In this document: positions 22,594 to 32,100 of the stretch, in pieces
How positions within the stretch are numbered: the first letter of the stretch is position 1
Layout of the letters: each line of letters starts with the position of its first letter
Assembly (NCBI RefSeq): GCF_040649515.1
Contig: NZ_JBEZFP010000067.1
Span: 1-47,084 of the forward strand
Direction of reading: 5' to 3'
DNA: 47,084 bases
DNA from: Yinghuangia elevatio
GTDB lineage: Bacteria; Actinomycetota; Actinomycetes; Streptomycetales; Streptomycetaceae
Made by a program: the position numbers and the translations under genes
Notes under the pieces: model-generated
Told to the model about the DNA's origin: nothing
The model's database searches: none
Seen by the model: only the letters and a program-made list of their open reading frames with translations

Positions 22594-24261
22594 TCAGGAG
22601 CAGCGTGTGTCGGGGGCGGGCATCGTGCCGTCGAGGAGGTAGGCGTTGACGGCGTCGTCGATGCACGCGTTGCCGCGGCCGTACGCCGTATGGCCCTCGC
22701 CCTCCAGCGTCAGCAGCGTGGCGTTCTCGAAGCCCTCGGCAAGGCGTTCGGAGGCGGCGTACGGGGTCGCCGGGTCGCCGGTCGTGCCGATCACCAGGAT
22801 CGGCTTGCTGCCGGCCGCCTTGACCGCGTGGGGCTTCTCGGTCGTGCGGAACGGCCAGAACTCGCAGCCGGGGCCGTCCAGATCCTCGGCGACGGTGTCG
22901 CGGGAGAAGAGCGGGGCCTCGCGGTGCAGCCGGTCCAGGACCTCCTGGACCCGCTGCGGGGAAGGCGCTTCGGACATGCCGTCGGCGCAGCTGATGACGG
23001 ACAGGGCGTCCATCGATCCGTCGTACTTCCCGTTCTCGTCGCGGCCGTTGTAGTCGTCGGCGTAGAGGACCAGAGGGGTGCCGTCGCCGCGCTCCATGGC
23101 GGCGGTGAGCGCTTCGCGCAACGCGTGCCAGCCCTGGGCCTCGTCGGCGTACAGGAGCCGGATCGTGCCGGTCCAGCCGAGGCTGGAGGTGAGCCGGCGG
23201 CCGTCGGTCAGTCGGGTGGACAGCGGGGAAGTGCGCAGGCCGTCCAGGAAGTCGACGCCGACCAGGGCGGCCTTCGCGGGGTCGCTGCCGAGCGGGCAGT
23301 CGGGGCGGGTCGCGCAGTCCTCGGCGAAGCGTGTGAACGACTTTTCGAACCCGACCTGCTGGGCGATCGAGTCGTCGAGCGGGTCGGCCGCCGGGTCGAC
23401 GGCTCCGTCGAGGACGAGGCGGCCGGTGCGGTTCGGGAACTCCTCGGCGTACAGGGCCCCGAGGTAGGTGCCGTACGAGTAGCCGAGGTAGTTCAGCTGC
23501 TCGTCGCCGACGACCACGCGCAGGATGTCCATGTCGCGCGCGGCATTGCGGGTGCCGACGAACGGCAGCAGGTCGCCGGAGTTGCGTTCGCAGCCCTCGA
23601 CGAACTCTTTGCTGCGCTGGTCGTCGAACGCGGTGCTGGCCGCGATGTCCTTCGGGTCGGGCCCGTCCTCCGCGTCGCGCCGGTCGCGCTCGGCGTCGTC
23701 GAGGCACTTGACCTGTGAGCTCTCCCCCACGCCGCGCGGGTCGAAGGCGACGATGTCGAAGGCTTTGTGGATCGCCGGGTCGGTGCTCTCGAACGAGCCC
23801 TTGAGGTAGTCGAGACCCGAGCCGCCCGGCCCGCCGGGATTGGTGAGCAGGGAACCTATTCGCGCACTCCCGCTCGCGCTCGCCGGATAACGCATGGCCG
23901 CGATGGTGATGGCCTTGGTCCCCGGGTTCGCGTAGTCGAGCGGTACGCGCAGCGACGCACACTCGAGTTCGCCCTCGTCCGCGGCCGTCTCCGGGTCGTC
24001 CGCGCAGGCCTTCCAGTCCGGCTGCTGCGTGTAGAACGCCGTCAGCGACGGGTCGTTCTGCCCCTTGGCACCGGGAATCGGCGTCGTGTCGAGGCCGGGC
24101 CCGCGGGCCGCCCCGGGAACGCCTGCCCCCGGGTTGCCCGCCGAGTCCTTGACCTTGGACGCCACGCCGCCCGACGAGCACCCCGCGACAAAAACGGCGG
24201 TGACGAGGGCGGCGGGTATGGCCCCGCGCAGACGGGCGCCGTGGCGGCTGGAGATCCTCAC
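22594..24261 (-). CDS. Secreted S33-type alpha/beta hydrolase lipoprotein, copy 2
   Basis: A 555-residue paralogue of its two neighbours. Signal ends FVAGCSS (lipobox VAGC). Motifs: LLTNPGGPGGSGLDYLKG, FDPRGVGESSQVKCLDD, LGYSYGTYLGALYAEEFP (nucleophile elbow GYSYG), VIGTTGDPATPYAASERLAEG (Asp) and LEGEGHTAYGRG (His). It is very close to copy 3 over its whole length, including the AGCEFWPF.T.EKPH-type region, so they arose by duplication. The GTG start at 24261 has only a weak ACAGG upstream. Starts 43 bp after the copy 3 stop, so probably co-transcribed with it. Expected to release short peptides from proteins in the medium. Confidence 0.9.
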   Translation of the reverse strand: MRISSRHGARLRGAIPAALVTAVFVAGCSSGGVASKVKDSAGNPGAGVPGAARGPGLDTTPIPGAKGQNDPSLTAFYTQQPDWKACADDPETAADEGELECASLRVPLDYANPGTKAITIAAMRYPASASGSARIGSLLTNPGGPGGSGLDYLKGSFESTDPAIHKAFDIVAFDPRGVGESSQVKCLDDAERDRRDAEDGPDPKDIAASTAFDDQRSKEFVEGCERNSGDLLPFVGTRNAARDMDILRVVVGDEQLNYLGYSYGTYLGALYAEEFPNRTGRLVLDGAVDPAADPLDDSIAQQVGFEKSFTRFAEDCATRPDCPLGSDPAKAALVGVDFLDGLRTSPLSTRLTDGRRLTSSLGWTGTIRLLYADEAQGWHALREALTAAMERGDGTPLVLYADDYNGRDENGKYDGSMDALSVISCADGMSEAPSPQRVQEVLDRLHREAPLFSRDTVAEDLDGPGCEFWPFRTTEKPHAVKAAGSKPILVIGTTGDPATPYAASERLAEGFENATLLTLEGEGHTAYGRGNACIDDAVNAYLLDGTMPAPDTRCS

Positions 24262-24304
24262 CCTGTCATGCCTACCACGCGCCCGGGTTTGGTGTTCGGT
24301 CGGA

Positions 24305-26014
24305 CTATTGCACGCAGCGGGTCCCGGCCGGGGGCATCGTGCCGTCGAGGAAGAACTTGTCGACGGCGTCGTCGATGCACGCGTTGCCCTTGCCGTACGC
24401 CGCATGGCCTTCACCCTCAAGGGTGAGGAGGGTGGCGTTGCCGAGCCCCTCTGCGAGGCGCTCGGAGGCCGCGTACGGCGTCGCGGGGTCGCCGGTGGTA
24501 CCGATCACCAGCACCGGGCTGTCCGCGGGCGCCTTGATCGTGTGGGCCTTCTCCGGGGTCTTGTACGGCCAGAACTCGCACCCGGGACCGTCGAAGTCCT
24601 CCGCGACCGTGTCCCGTGAGAACAGCGGGGCCTCCTTGCGCAGTTTGGCGAGGACCTCTTGGACCCGTTCGGGTGACGGCGCCGCGGCCGCGCCGTCGGC
24701 GCAGCGGACGGCCGGGAGGGCGTCCATCGAGCCGTCGTACTTGCCCTCTTCATTGCGGCCGTTGTAGTTGTCGGCGTAATAGAGCAGGGCGGATCCGTCC
24801 CCGTCGCGCATCGCGTAGGTGAAGGCATCCCGCAGCCACTTCCAGCGCTCCGCGTCGCCGTAGAGAAGGCTGATCATGCCGGTCCAGCCGAGGCTGGACG
24901 TCAGCTTGCGGCCCTGTTCGCGGGTCGTCAGCGGTTTGGTGCGCAACCCGTCGAGGAAGTCGACGCCCACCAGGGCCGCCTTGTCGGCGTTGCGGCCGAG
25001 AGGGCAGCCGGCGCGCGCGGCGCAGTCCTTGGCGAAGCGCGTGAACGCCTGCTCGAACCCGATCTGCTGGTTCACCGACTTCTCCAGCGGGTCCTCGGCG
25101 GGGTCGACGGCGGCGTCGAGGACGAGGCGGCCCGCCTTGTCGGGGAACTCCTCAAGGTAGAGGGACCCGAGGTAGGTGCCGTAGGAGTAGCCCAGGTAGT
25201 GCAGTTCGGAGTCGCCGACGACGCCGCGCAGGACGTCCATGTCGCGCGCCACATTGCGGGTGCCGACGAACGGCAGCAGGTCGCCGGACTTGGCCTGGCA
25301 GGCGTCGGCGAACTCCTTGCTCTTCTGTTCGGAGTACGCGTTGCTCGCCGCGTGGTCCTTCGGGTCCGGCCCGTCGTCCGCGTTGTCCCGGTCCCTGGCC
25401 TTGTCGTCGAGGCACTGGATCGGGTTGCTCTCTCCGACGCCGCGGGGGTCGAAGCCGATGATGTCGAAGCGGTCGTGCATGGCGCCGTCGAAGCGCCCGT
25501 ACGCGTACTTCAGCCAATCCTTGCCCGAGCCGCCCGGCCCGCCCGGGTTCACCAGCAGCGTGCCGACCCGGGCCTCGGAGTTCGCCGCCTGGTGGCGCAT
25601 GAGCGCGACCTCGATCGAGCGGACGGCGGGGTTCGCATAGTCCAGCGGCACACGGAGCGTCGCGCACTGGAACTCGGCTTCGTCCTTTTCCTCGGTCTCC
25701 GGGTCGTCCTTGCACGCCTTCCACGCCAACTTCTGGGCGTAGAAGTCCTTGAGCGCCGGATCGTCCTGTCCCTTGGGCGGGGGCGGAGGCGGCGGAGGAG
25801 GCGTGCCGGGGTCGGCCGTAGGCGTACCGGCCGGGGCCGGGGAGCTGGAGGGCTTCGCGTCGGCGACGTTGCCGGCGGTGCCACCGCCTCCCGGGCTGCA
25901 ACCCGCAAGTAGGGCCGCGGTCACGGCAAATGCGGGTATTCCGCGGCGAACGAGGGCGCGTCTATGCGCGTCAGGGGCGGTCACGGTGGAACAACTATCA
26001 CGTCGCTCCGTCAC
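24305..26014 (-). CDS. Secreted S33-type alpha/beta hydrolase lipoprotein, copy 3
   Basis: A 569-residue exported peptidase-like hydrolase, first of the three tandem copies. Signal IPAFAVTAALLAGC with lipobox LAGC, then a Ser/Pro/Ala linker ending in a run of nine prolines. Catalytic features: LLVNPGGPGGSG, FDPRGVGESNPIQCLDD, LGYSYGTYLGSLYLEEFP, VIGTTGDPATPYAASERL, LEGEGHAAYGKG. The start may be GTG 26014 or GTG 25984; neither has a clear ribosome-binding site, and the longer is given. A shared-motif palindrome (26031-26045) lies 17 bp upstream, overlapping the end of the esterase-like gene, which suggests a separate control point within the cluster. Confidence 0.88.
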   Translation of the reverse strand: MTERRDSCSTVTAPDAHRRALVRRGIPAFAVTAALLAGCSPGGGGTAGNVADAKPSSSPAPAGTPTADPGTPPPPPPPPPKGQDDPALKDFYAQKLAWKACKDDPETEEKDEAEFQCATLRVPLDYANPAVRSIEVALMRHQAANSEARVGTLLVNPGGPGGSGKDWLKYAYGRFDGAMHDRFDIIGFDPRGVGESNPIQCLDDKARDRDNADDGPDPKDHAASNAYSEQKSKEFADACQAKSGDLLPFVGTRNVARDMDVLRGVVGDSELHYLGYSYGTYLGSLYLEEFPDKAGRLVLDAAVDPAEDPLEKSVNQQIGFEQAFTRFAKDCAARAGCPLGRNADKAALVGVDFLDGLRTKPLTTREQGRKLTSSLGWTGMISLLYGDAERWKWLRDAFTYAMRDGDGSALLYYADNYNGRNEEGKYDGSMDALPAVRCADGAAAAPSPERVQEVLAKLRKEAPLFSRDTVAEDFDGPGCEFWPYKTPEKAHTIKAPADSPVLVIGTTGDPATPYAASERLAEGLGNATLLTLEGEGHAAYGKGNACIDDAVDKFFLDGTMPPAGTRCVQ

Positions 26015-26030
26015 CCCCGCGGTCAGGGTG

Positions 26031-26045
26031 CTGATGGCCCGTCAG
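26031..26045. promoter_or_regulatory. Operator-like palindrome before peptidase copy 3 (shared motif copy 4)
   Basis: CTGATGGCCCGTCAG, 7-base arms with one mismatch around a central C. It lies between the esterase-like gene stop (26042-26044, inside the site) and the peptidase start at 26014. Confidence 0.55.
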
Positions 26046-27649
26046 GGCCGACGTGTCGACGTCCCGCCGGTGCCCGTGCCTGTGGTGGCGGTCGATGTGG
26101 AGGACGGGGACTTCTCCGTGCTGTCCGTGACGTTGCGGTCCAGGAACTCGAGGGCGGCGGGGAGTTGCTTGGCGACGACGCCGGCCGCGACGGCGTTCTC
26201 GACGACGGTCGGGGCCTTGGCGGCGGCCTTGAAGGAGATCGCCTGCTGGCGGGCGGCGTTGGCGGAGGTCGCGTTGGAGATGAACACGCGTACGTCGGGG
26301 TTCTTGGCCAGCAGTGCCTTGGGCTGCTGCGCCTCGCGTACGCCCGGCGCCGACGGCCACAGCGGCGAAGTCAGTTCCAGGGGACCCGACATGCTGGCCG
26401 AAGCGGCGTAGTACTGCGGGTACTGCAGTGCGTACTTCGTCGCACACAGGCCGCCGGCGCCCTCGCCGAGCAGTCCCCATGAAGCGCGGTCGGTCGACAC
26501 ACGGAAGGTGGCGGCCACCGCCTCGCGCACGTCCTCGTTGTGGAACGTCGCCATGCTCGGCTTGCCCGGTATGTCGCTGCACTCGGTGTCGATCTCGGCC
26601 GGGTCGGCGAGCGCGTTGATCTCGCTCTGCTGATACGGCGTCAACTCCGGTGCCACGATCACGAACGGCGGCAGCGTGCCGCTCGTGATGCCGTCGGTCA
26701 GGTCCGCGAGCAGCCCCATCCCGGGCTCCAGCATCGAGTTGGCGCCCACACCCGGGTACGCCGAGTGCACGACGAGAACCGGGAAGCTCTTGCTCCGCAT
26801 GTTCTCCTGCGAGTACTGCGGCGGGAGCCACACCCACACGTCGGATGTCACGCCGGAGCGGCGGCCCGCGAGTTCGAGGTGGTTCAGCACCCCGCCGGAG
26901 CGGGTGCCGAGCGACTGGAACTGCTGGGGGCCGAGCGGTGCCAGGGCGCCGGTGGTGGCACTGGTGGACGGGCGCGGCGTGGCCGCCGAACTGGTGGCGG
27001 CGGCGGGGGACGTCTTCTCGTCGTCGTCCCCGCCCTTCAGGCTGTCGTACGCCAGGGTCCCCACGGCGCCCGCGGCCACCACGAACGCCAAGGCGATGCC
27101 GCCGACCACGAGTTGGGGGCGCCGGGTACGCGCGGGACGCTCCGGCTCGGGGCCGATCACCGCGAGCGGTGTGAGCTCGTCGGGGTCGATCTCGACGATC
27201 TGGGGGGCCTGTTCGCGGGCACCAGGTGGTACGTCTGCCGCAACCGGCCCGGCCGCGGCGGCCCCGGCGCCCGCATCAGCCGAAGTACCCAGAGTGTCCC
27301 CAGTGCCCGGGACGACCCGGGTGACCGGCGTGACCGCGGGCGGCGGCATGGGCGCCGTGCGCGGGCGGTGCGGTGCGGGGACGACGGGAGTCGACACAGG
27401 TGTGTCGTCTGTGTCATCCGTGCCGCGGCCCCCGTGCCCGCCGTTCGGGCCGCCGCCGCGCCCGGTGAGGGCAGGGGGGCGTACCGGCTCCCCGGCGAAG
27501 TCGCGTTCCGGAACACGTGGTTCCGGCCCGGCCCCGCCGGCCGCGCGTCGCTGGAGCTTCGCGCCCTGCGTGCGCAGGAGGTACGTGACGGCGAAGCCCG
27601 TCGTCGCCGCGATCAGCAGGGCCTTGAGTGCCTTCCGCACCGGTCGCAC
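26042..27649 (-). CDS. Membrane-anchored esterase-fold protein, probable pseudo-enzyme
   Basis: A 535-residue protein with an N-terminal hydrophobic segment (LLIAATTGFAVTYLL), a long Pro/Gly/Thr-rich cytoplasmic-type linker, a second membrane segment (about 185-205, LVVGGIALAFVVAAGAVGTLAY) and an external esterase domain of the antigen 85/esterase D type (GRRSGVTSDVWVWLPPQY, FPVLVVHSAYPG, HNEDVREAVAATFRV, LQYPQYYAASASMSG). The nucleophile elbow reads GEGAGG near residue 396, so the serine of GxSxGG is glycine. Hydrolysis by the normal mechanism is not expected; it may bind substrate or scaffold. GTG 27649 is the start (GTG 27640 possible). First gene of the peptidase cluster. Confidence 0.82.
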   Translation of the reverse strand: MRPVRKALKALLIAATTGFAVTYLLRTQGAKLQRRAAGGAGPEPRVPERDFAGEPVRPPALTGRGGGPNGGHGGRGTDDTDDTPVSTPVVPAPHRPRTAPMPPPAVTPVTRVVPGTGDTLGTSADAGAGAAAAGPVAADVPPGAREQAPQIVEIDPDELTPLAVIGPEPERPARTRRPQLVVGGIALAFVVAAGAVGTLAYDSLKGGDDDEKTSPAAATSSAATPRPSTSATTGALAPLGPQQFQSLGTRSGGVLNHLELAGRRSGVTSDVWVWLPPQYSQENMRSKSFPVLVVHSAYPGVGANSMLEPGMGLLADLTDGITSGTLPPFVIVAPELTPYQQSEINALADPAEIDTECSDIPGKPSMATFHNEDVREAVAATFRVSTDRASWGLLGEGAGGLCATKYALQYPQYYAASASMSGPLELTSPLWPSAPGVREAQQPKALLAKNPDVRVFISNATSANAARQQAISFKAAAKAPTVVENAVAAGVVAKQLPAALEFLDRNVTDSTEKSPSSTSTATTGTGTGGTSTRRP

Positions 27650-27937
27650 CGACTTGCACCGTCCTTGGCAGTAGTTCTGGCTCTGTTTCCGGCTCTGTCT
27701 CTAGCTCTGTCTCCGGCCGTGATTCCGGTTGTGCTTCCGGTTGCACGTCCGGCGGCAGTTGCCGCGATGGTTCTCCGGGCCGGACGTCCCGGGGTACATC
27801 CCTGGAGCAATGGCAAAGGGTCGCCCGTGAGTACCGCCGGAGGACCGGTGGTGGGATCACAGTGACCCGGGAGGCGGCTGGTCCGCCGTGGGGAACTCTC
27901 CCATGTCGACGCCTCGGACGCCGCTCCGGGTTCCCGC
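27650..27937. other. Gap between holB and the esterase-like gene
   Basis: 288 bp without a supported gene. It holds the 12-bp repeat array at 27679-27750 and otherwise shows no clear terminator or promoter. It is the leader side of the leftward esterase-peptidase cluster and the 3' side of holB. Confidence 0.5.
27679..27750. repeat. Degenerate 12-bp tandem array (six units)
   Basis: Six consecutive 12-mers, for example GGCTCTGTTTCC, GGCTCTGTCTCT, AGCTCTGTCTCC, GGCCGTGATTCC, GGTTGTGCTTCC. The spine is GGnnnTGnnTCC. It lies 30-100 bp upstream of the esterase-like gene start. Confidence 0.75.
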
Positions 27938-29125
27938 TCAGCCGGCCCGAAGGGTCAGCGCCATGGCCTCGACGGCCAACAACGGCGCGACATTTGTGTC
28001 GATCGCGCGCCGGCAGGCGAGGATCGCCTCGATGCGGCGCAGCGTCGTCTCGGGGGTCGCCGAGCGGGCGACGCTGTCCAGCGCGGGACGCATCTGCTCG
28101 TTGTCCAGCGGGACTTGGGCCCCGAACTGGACGGCCAGGACGTCGCGGTAGAAGGCCGCGAGGTCGATCAACGCCAGGTCGAGGCAGTCGCGCTGGGTGC
28201 GCGTCGCGCGTTTCTTCTGGCGGTTCTCCAATTCCTTGACGACCCCTGCCGTACCGGACGGCAGGCGGCCGCCCGGGGTCGACGCGCCGAGCGCGTTGCG
28301 CAACTCCTCGGTCTCGCGCGCGTCCTGCTCCTCGGTGATCTCCTTCGCGTCCGCGGCGGCCGCGTCGACCAGGCGCTGCGCGGCGGCCATGCAGCTGCCG
28401 ATGTCGCCGAGTTGGGTGGGCAGCTTGAGCACCTCGGCGCGGCGCGTCCGGGTCTGCTCGTCGGTGGCGAGGCGGCGGGCGCGCCCGATGTGTCCGCCGG
28501 TCGCACGGGCGGCGTACGCGGCCATCGCCGGGTCGATCCCGTCGCGCCGGGCGAGCATGTCGGCGACCGCGTCGACCGGCGGCGTACGCAGCGCGATGTG
28601 CCGGCAGCGCGACCGGATCGTCGGCAACGCGTCCTCGACGGACGGCGCGCAGAGCATCCACACCGTACGCGGCGCCGGTTCCTCGATGGCCTTCAGCAGG
28701 ACGTTGCCGGCGCCTTCGGTGAGCCGGTCGGCGTCCTCCAGGACGATGACCTGCCAGCGTCCGCTCGCCGGGGACATCGCGGCGCGGCGGACCAGGTCGC
28801 GTGTCTCCTTCACACCGATGGACAGCAGCTCGGTGCCGATCACGTCGACGTCCGCGTGCGTGCCGGTCAGCGCGGTGTGGCAGCCGTCGCAGTGGCCGCA
28901 GCCGGGCTCGGCGCCCAGGGCCAGGTCGGGGCTCACGCACTGGAGCGCCGCGGCGAAGGCACGGGCCGCGGTGGCCCGGCCGGAGCCGGGCGGGCCGGTG
29001 AACAGCCACGCGTGGGTCATGCCGCCGCCCGCCTCACCGGCGAGCACGGCCCGGCCCGCCGACGCCGCGGCACGCAGCTGGCCGACGACGCGGTCCTGGC
29101 CGACCAGGTCGTCCCACACGGTCAC
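27938..29125 (-). CDS. holB: DNA polymerase III subunit delta'
   Basis: A 395-residue clamp-loader AAA+ protein. Motifs: Walker A GPPGSGRATAARA (residues about 44-56), a zinc module with CGHCDGC (about 76-82), Walker B-like VIVLEDADRL, sensor region IEEPAPRTVWMLCAP and SRC at IRSRCRHI. The P-loop has GSGR where an ATP-binding subunit would have GxGKT, so it is expected not to hydrolyse ATP, as usual for delta'. The GTG start at 29125 has GGAG 9 bases upstream. It lies 72 bp after the tmk fusion in the same direction, the conserved tmk-holB order of actinobacteria. Confidence 0.95.
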   Translation of the reverse strand: MTVWDDLVGQDRVVGQLRAAASAGRAVLAGEAGGGMTHAWLFTGPPGSGRATAARAFAAALQCVSPDLALGAEPGCGHCDGCHTALTGTHADVDVIGTELLSIGVKETRDLVRRAAMSPASGRWQVIVLEDADRLTEGAGNVLLKAIEEPAPRTVWMLCAPSVEDALPTIRSRCRHIALRTPPVDAVADMLARRDGIDPAMAAYAARATGGHIGRARRLATDEQTRTRRAEVLKLPTQLGDIGSCMAAAQRLVDAAAADAKEITEEQDARETEELRNALGASTPGGRLPSGTAGVVKELENRQKKRATRTQRDCLDLALIDLAAFYRDVLAVQFGAQVPLDNEQMRPALDSVARSATPETTLRRIEAILACRRAIDTNVAPLLAVEAMALTLRAG

Positions 29126-29197
29126 GGCGGCGTGCTCCTCGGAGTTGCGGATGGTTCGGGCCCGACGAGTACGACCGTACCGGGCGGAACGGACAAC

Positions 29198-32100
29198 CTA
29201 CGGCTTGCGGCGCCAGCGGCTCTTGCGCGCCTCCGGGGCGGGCTCCGCGGGGGTGTCCGGCTCCGGCGGCTGCCCGGCCCACGGACCGAGCAGGTCGTCG
29301 GCGAGCGTGTGCGGGTCGTCGTGGCCGTCGCCGGTCGCGACGACGGGCAGTCGCGTGGTCTCGTCGATGCGGATCTTGGGGATTTTCTGCGTGTCGTCCT
29401 CGGAGCCCGGCGGGGGCTCCTCGACCGGACGGGGGCGGACGATCTCCAGCTCGGCGGTGTCCGGTTCGACGTCGGCCGGCGCGGGGGCCGACGACGAAGC
29501 CGACGACGCGGCCGACGACGAGGCAGACGACGCGGACGAACCGGAAGGCGAAGATGCGCGCGACGGAGACTCGGACGACGCGGGCGCCGAGGACGAGGCC
29601 CCGGCAGCCGTCGTCGGGGCAGCCGCCTGCGGGTCGACCGCGGGAACGACCCGGGTGGCCGCGGTGGGCGCGTCGGCGGCGATCGTTCCCGACGGCACCT
29701 CGCCCGACGCACGGGTCGAGCCGTTGGCCACGGGCGCGTCCGCGCCACCGGCCTCGGCGGCGAGCGCCGCGGCCTCCTTCGCGGCACGGGCCTGAGCGGC
29801 AGCGGCGGCGACGACCGCACGAGCGGCGTCCTCCTCGGCCGCGCGGCGCTCCGCCTCGGCGAGGCGCAACGCCTCCTCGGCCTTCTCCCGCTCCTCGGCA
29901 CGGCGCTTGGCCTCGGCGGCCCGGACCGCGGCCTCCTCGCGGCGGCGCTTGGTGTCGGCGGCGGCCTCCTCCTCGCGGCGGCGGCGCTCCTCCTCGGCAC
30001 GGCGGCGGCGCTCGGACTCGGCGGCCCGCTCCTCCTCCGCCGCGACGCGGTCGCGCTCGGCCCGCAGCGCGGACTCCTCCTCGATACGCCGCGCCTGCTC
30101 GCGGCGGATGCGCTCCTCTTCCTCGGCCTGGATCCGGTGCTCCTCGGCGCGGCGCGCGGCCTCCTCTTCGAGGCGCCTCTGCTCCGCGGCCCGACGCGCG
30201 GCCTCTTCCTCGAGGCGTACGCGCTCCTCCTCCGCACGGCGCTTGGCCTCCTCGGCGAGGCGCACGGCCTCGGCGGCGAGCCGCTCCTGCTCCTCGGCCC
30301 GGCGGCGCACCTCCTCCTCGGCCCGGATGCGCTCCTCCTCGGCGCGGCGCGCGGCCTCCTCGGCGAGGCGCTGCTGCTCGGCGTACCGCTGGCGCTCCTC
30401 GCTCTCCGCACGCAGGCGGGCGATCAGCGCCTGCTTCTCGGCCTCGGCCTGGGCACGCTCGGCCTTGCGGCGCTCCTCCTCCTCGCGCTCGCGGCGGGCC
30501 AGTTCCTCGGCCTGGCGCTTCTCCTGCTCGGAGACGGGCAGTTCGCGGTCGAGCCGGTGGCGGATCGCGGTGGTGACCGCGTCGGGCTCCTGGGCGGCGT
30601 CGACGACGAGGTAGCGGTCGGGGTCGGCGGCGGCGAGGTCGAGGAACGCGCCGCGCACGAGGTGGTGGAAGCTCTGCGGCTCGGACTCCAGCCGGTCCGG
30701 GGCCTCGGTGAAGCGGCCGTGGCCGACCTCGGGGTCGAGGTCGAGCAGGATCGTCAGGTCGGGCTGCAGGCCGTCGCTGGCCCAGCGCGAGACGCGGGCG
30801 ATCTCGCGCGTGCCCAGTTCGCGCCCGGCGCCCTGGTAGGCCACCGACGAGTCGATGTACCGGTCGGTGATGACGATCGCGCCGCGTTCGAGTGCGGGGC
30901 GGATGACGGTGGCGACGTGTTCGGCGCGGTCGGCGGCGTACAGCAGTGCCTCGGCGCGCGGGTCGATGCCGGTGTTGTTGACGTCGAGCAGCATCGCGCG
31001 CAGGCGCTTGCCGATCTCGGTCGCGCCGGGCTCGCGGGTCACCACGACGTCATGGCCCTTGCTGCGGATCCAGGAGGCCAGCGCCTCGACCTGGGTCGAC
31101 TTGCCGACGCCCTCGCCGCCTTCGAGCGAGATGAAGTAGCCGGGCGCGCCCGCCGGGCGGCCGGAGACGTGGTCGACGTTGCGGGCCGATTCGACGAGGT
31201 CGCGGACCAGCGGGACGCCGCGCCGGTCGTCGACCGCACGCAGCACGAACAGGCCCGTCGCGATCACCAGCACGCCGGTGCCCATGAGGGTCAGCGCCGA
31301 GCCGTTGTACGTGAAGACGTAGTGGTCGCCGGGCGTCCAGGTGTGCAGGCCGATCGCCCCCGCGACGAGCGAACCCGCCGCGAGTCCGACGAGCATCACG
31401 ACGCGGACCGCGGCCTGGACGAACGCGAAGGCGCGCGTACGCAGGTCCTCGCCGACCTCCAGACCGAACAGCGTGTAGCCGGTGACCCAGGCGATCCCGG
31501 ACAGCACACCGAGGACGCCGGTGAGTACCACGACGACGGCGACGTTCGCGAACAGTCCGGTCATCAGCAGCACGAGGCCGGCGGCCGCGACCGCGATACC
31601 GAACAGGCGCCGGCGGCTGAACGTCGCGACGACGCGCGGACCGCACAGGAGGCCGAGCGCGGCGCCGGCGAGCAGCGTCAGGAAGACCGTGCCGTACGCG
31701 GCGTTCCCCGCACCCAGTTCCGCCGTGTAGAGCGGCGTGAGGCCGACCAGCACGCCGCCCGCGAGGAACAGCGCGAGCATGCCGATGACGAGGCCGCGCG
31801 TGGTGCGCGAGTGCTTGAAGACGCGGGGCGTGTCGGCGACCACGAGCATGGGGTTCGGCCGCCGGGTGCTGACCGAGCGCCCGCGTGTGGGCATGCGCAG
31901 CATGTACACGTACAGCGCCGAGATGAGGTGCACGGCGGCCGTCGCGAACAGCGCGATGTCGGACGGGTGCTTGGCGAGCGTGTCGAACGACGGCGCGAGC
32001 AACTGGTTGACCAGCGCCAGCACGATGAAGACCGCGGCCGCGACGGGCGCGGCGGCGTAGCCGGTCACCAAGTTGAACTGGGCCGCGGTCGCGAGGCGTT

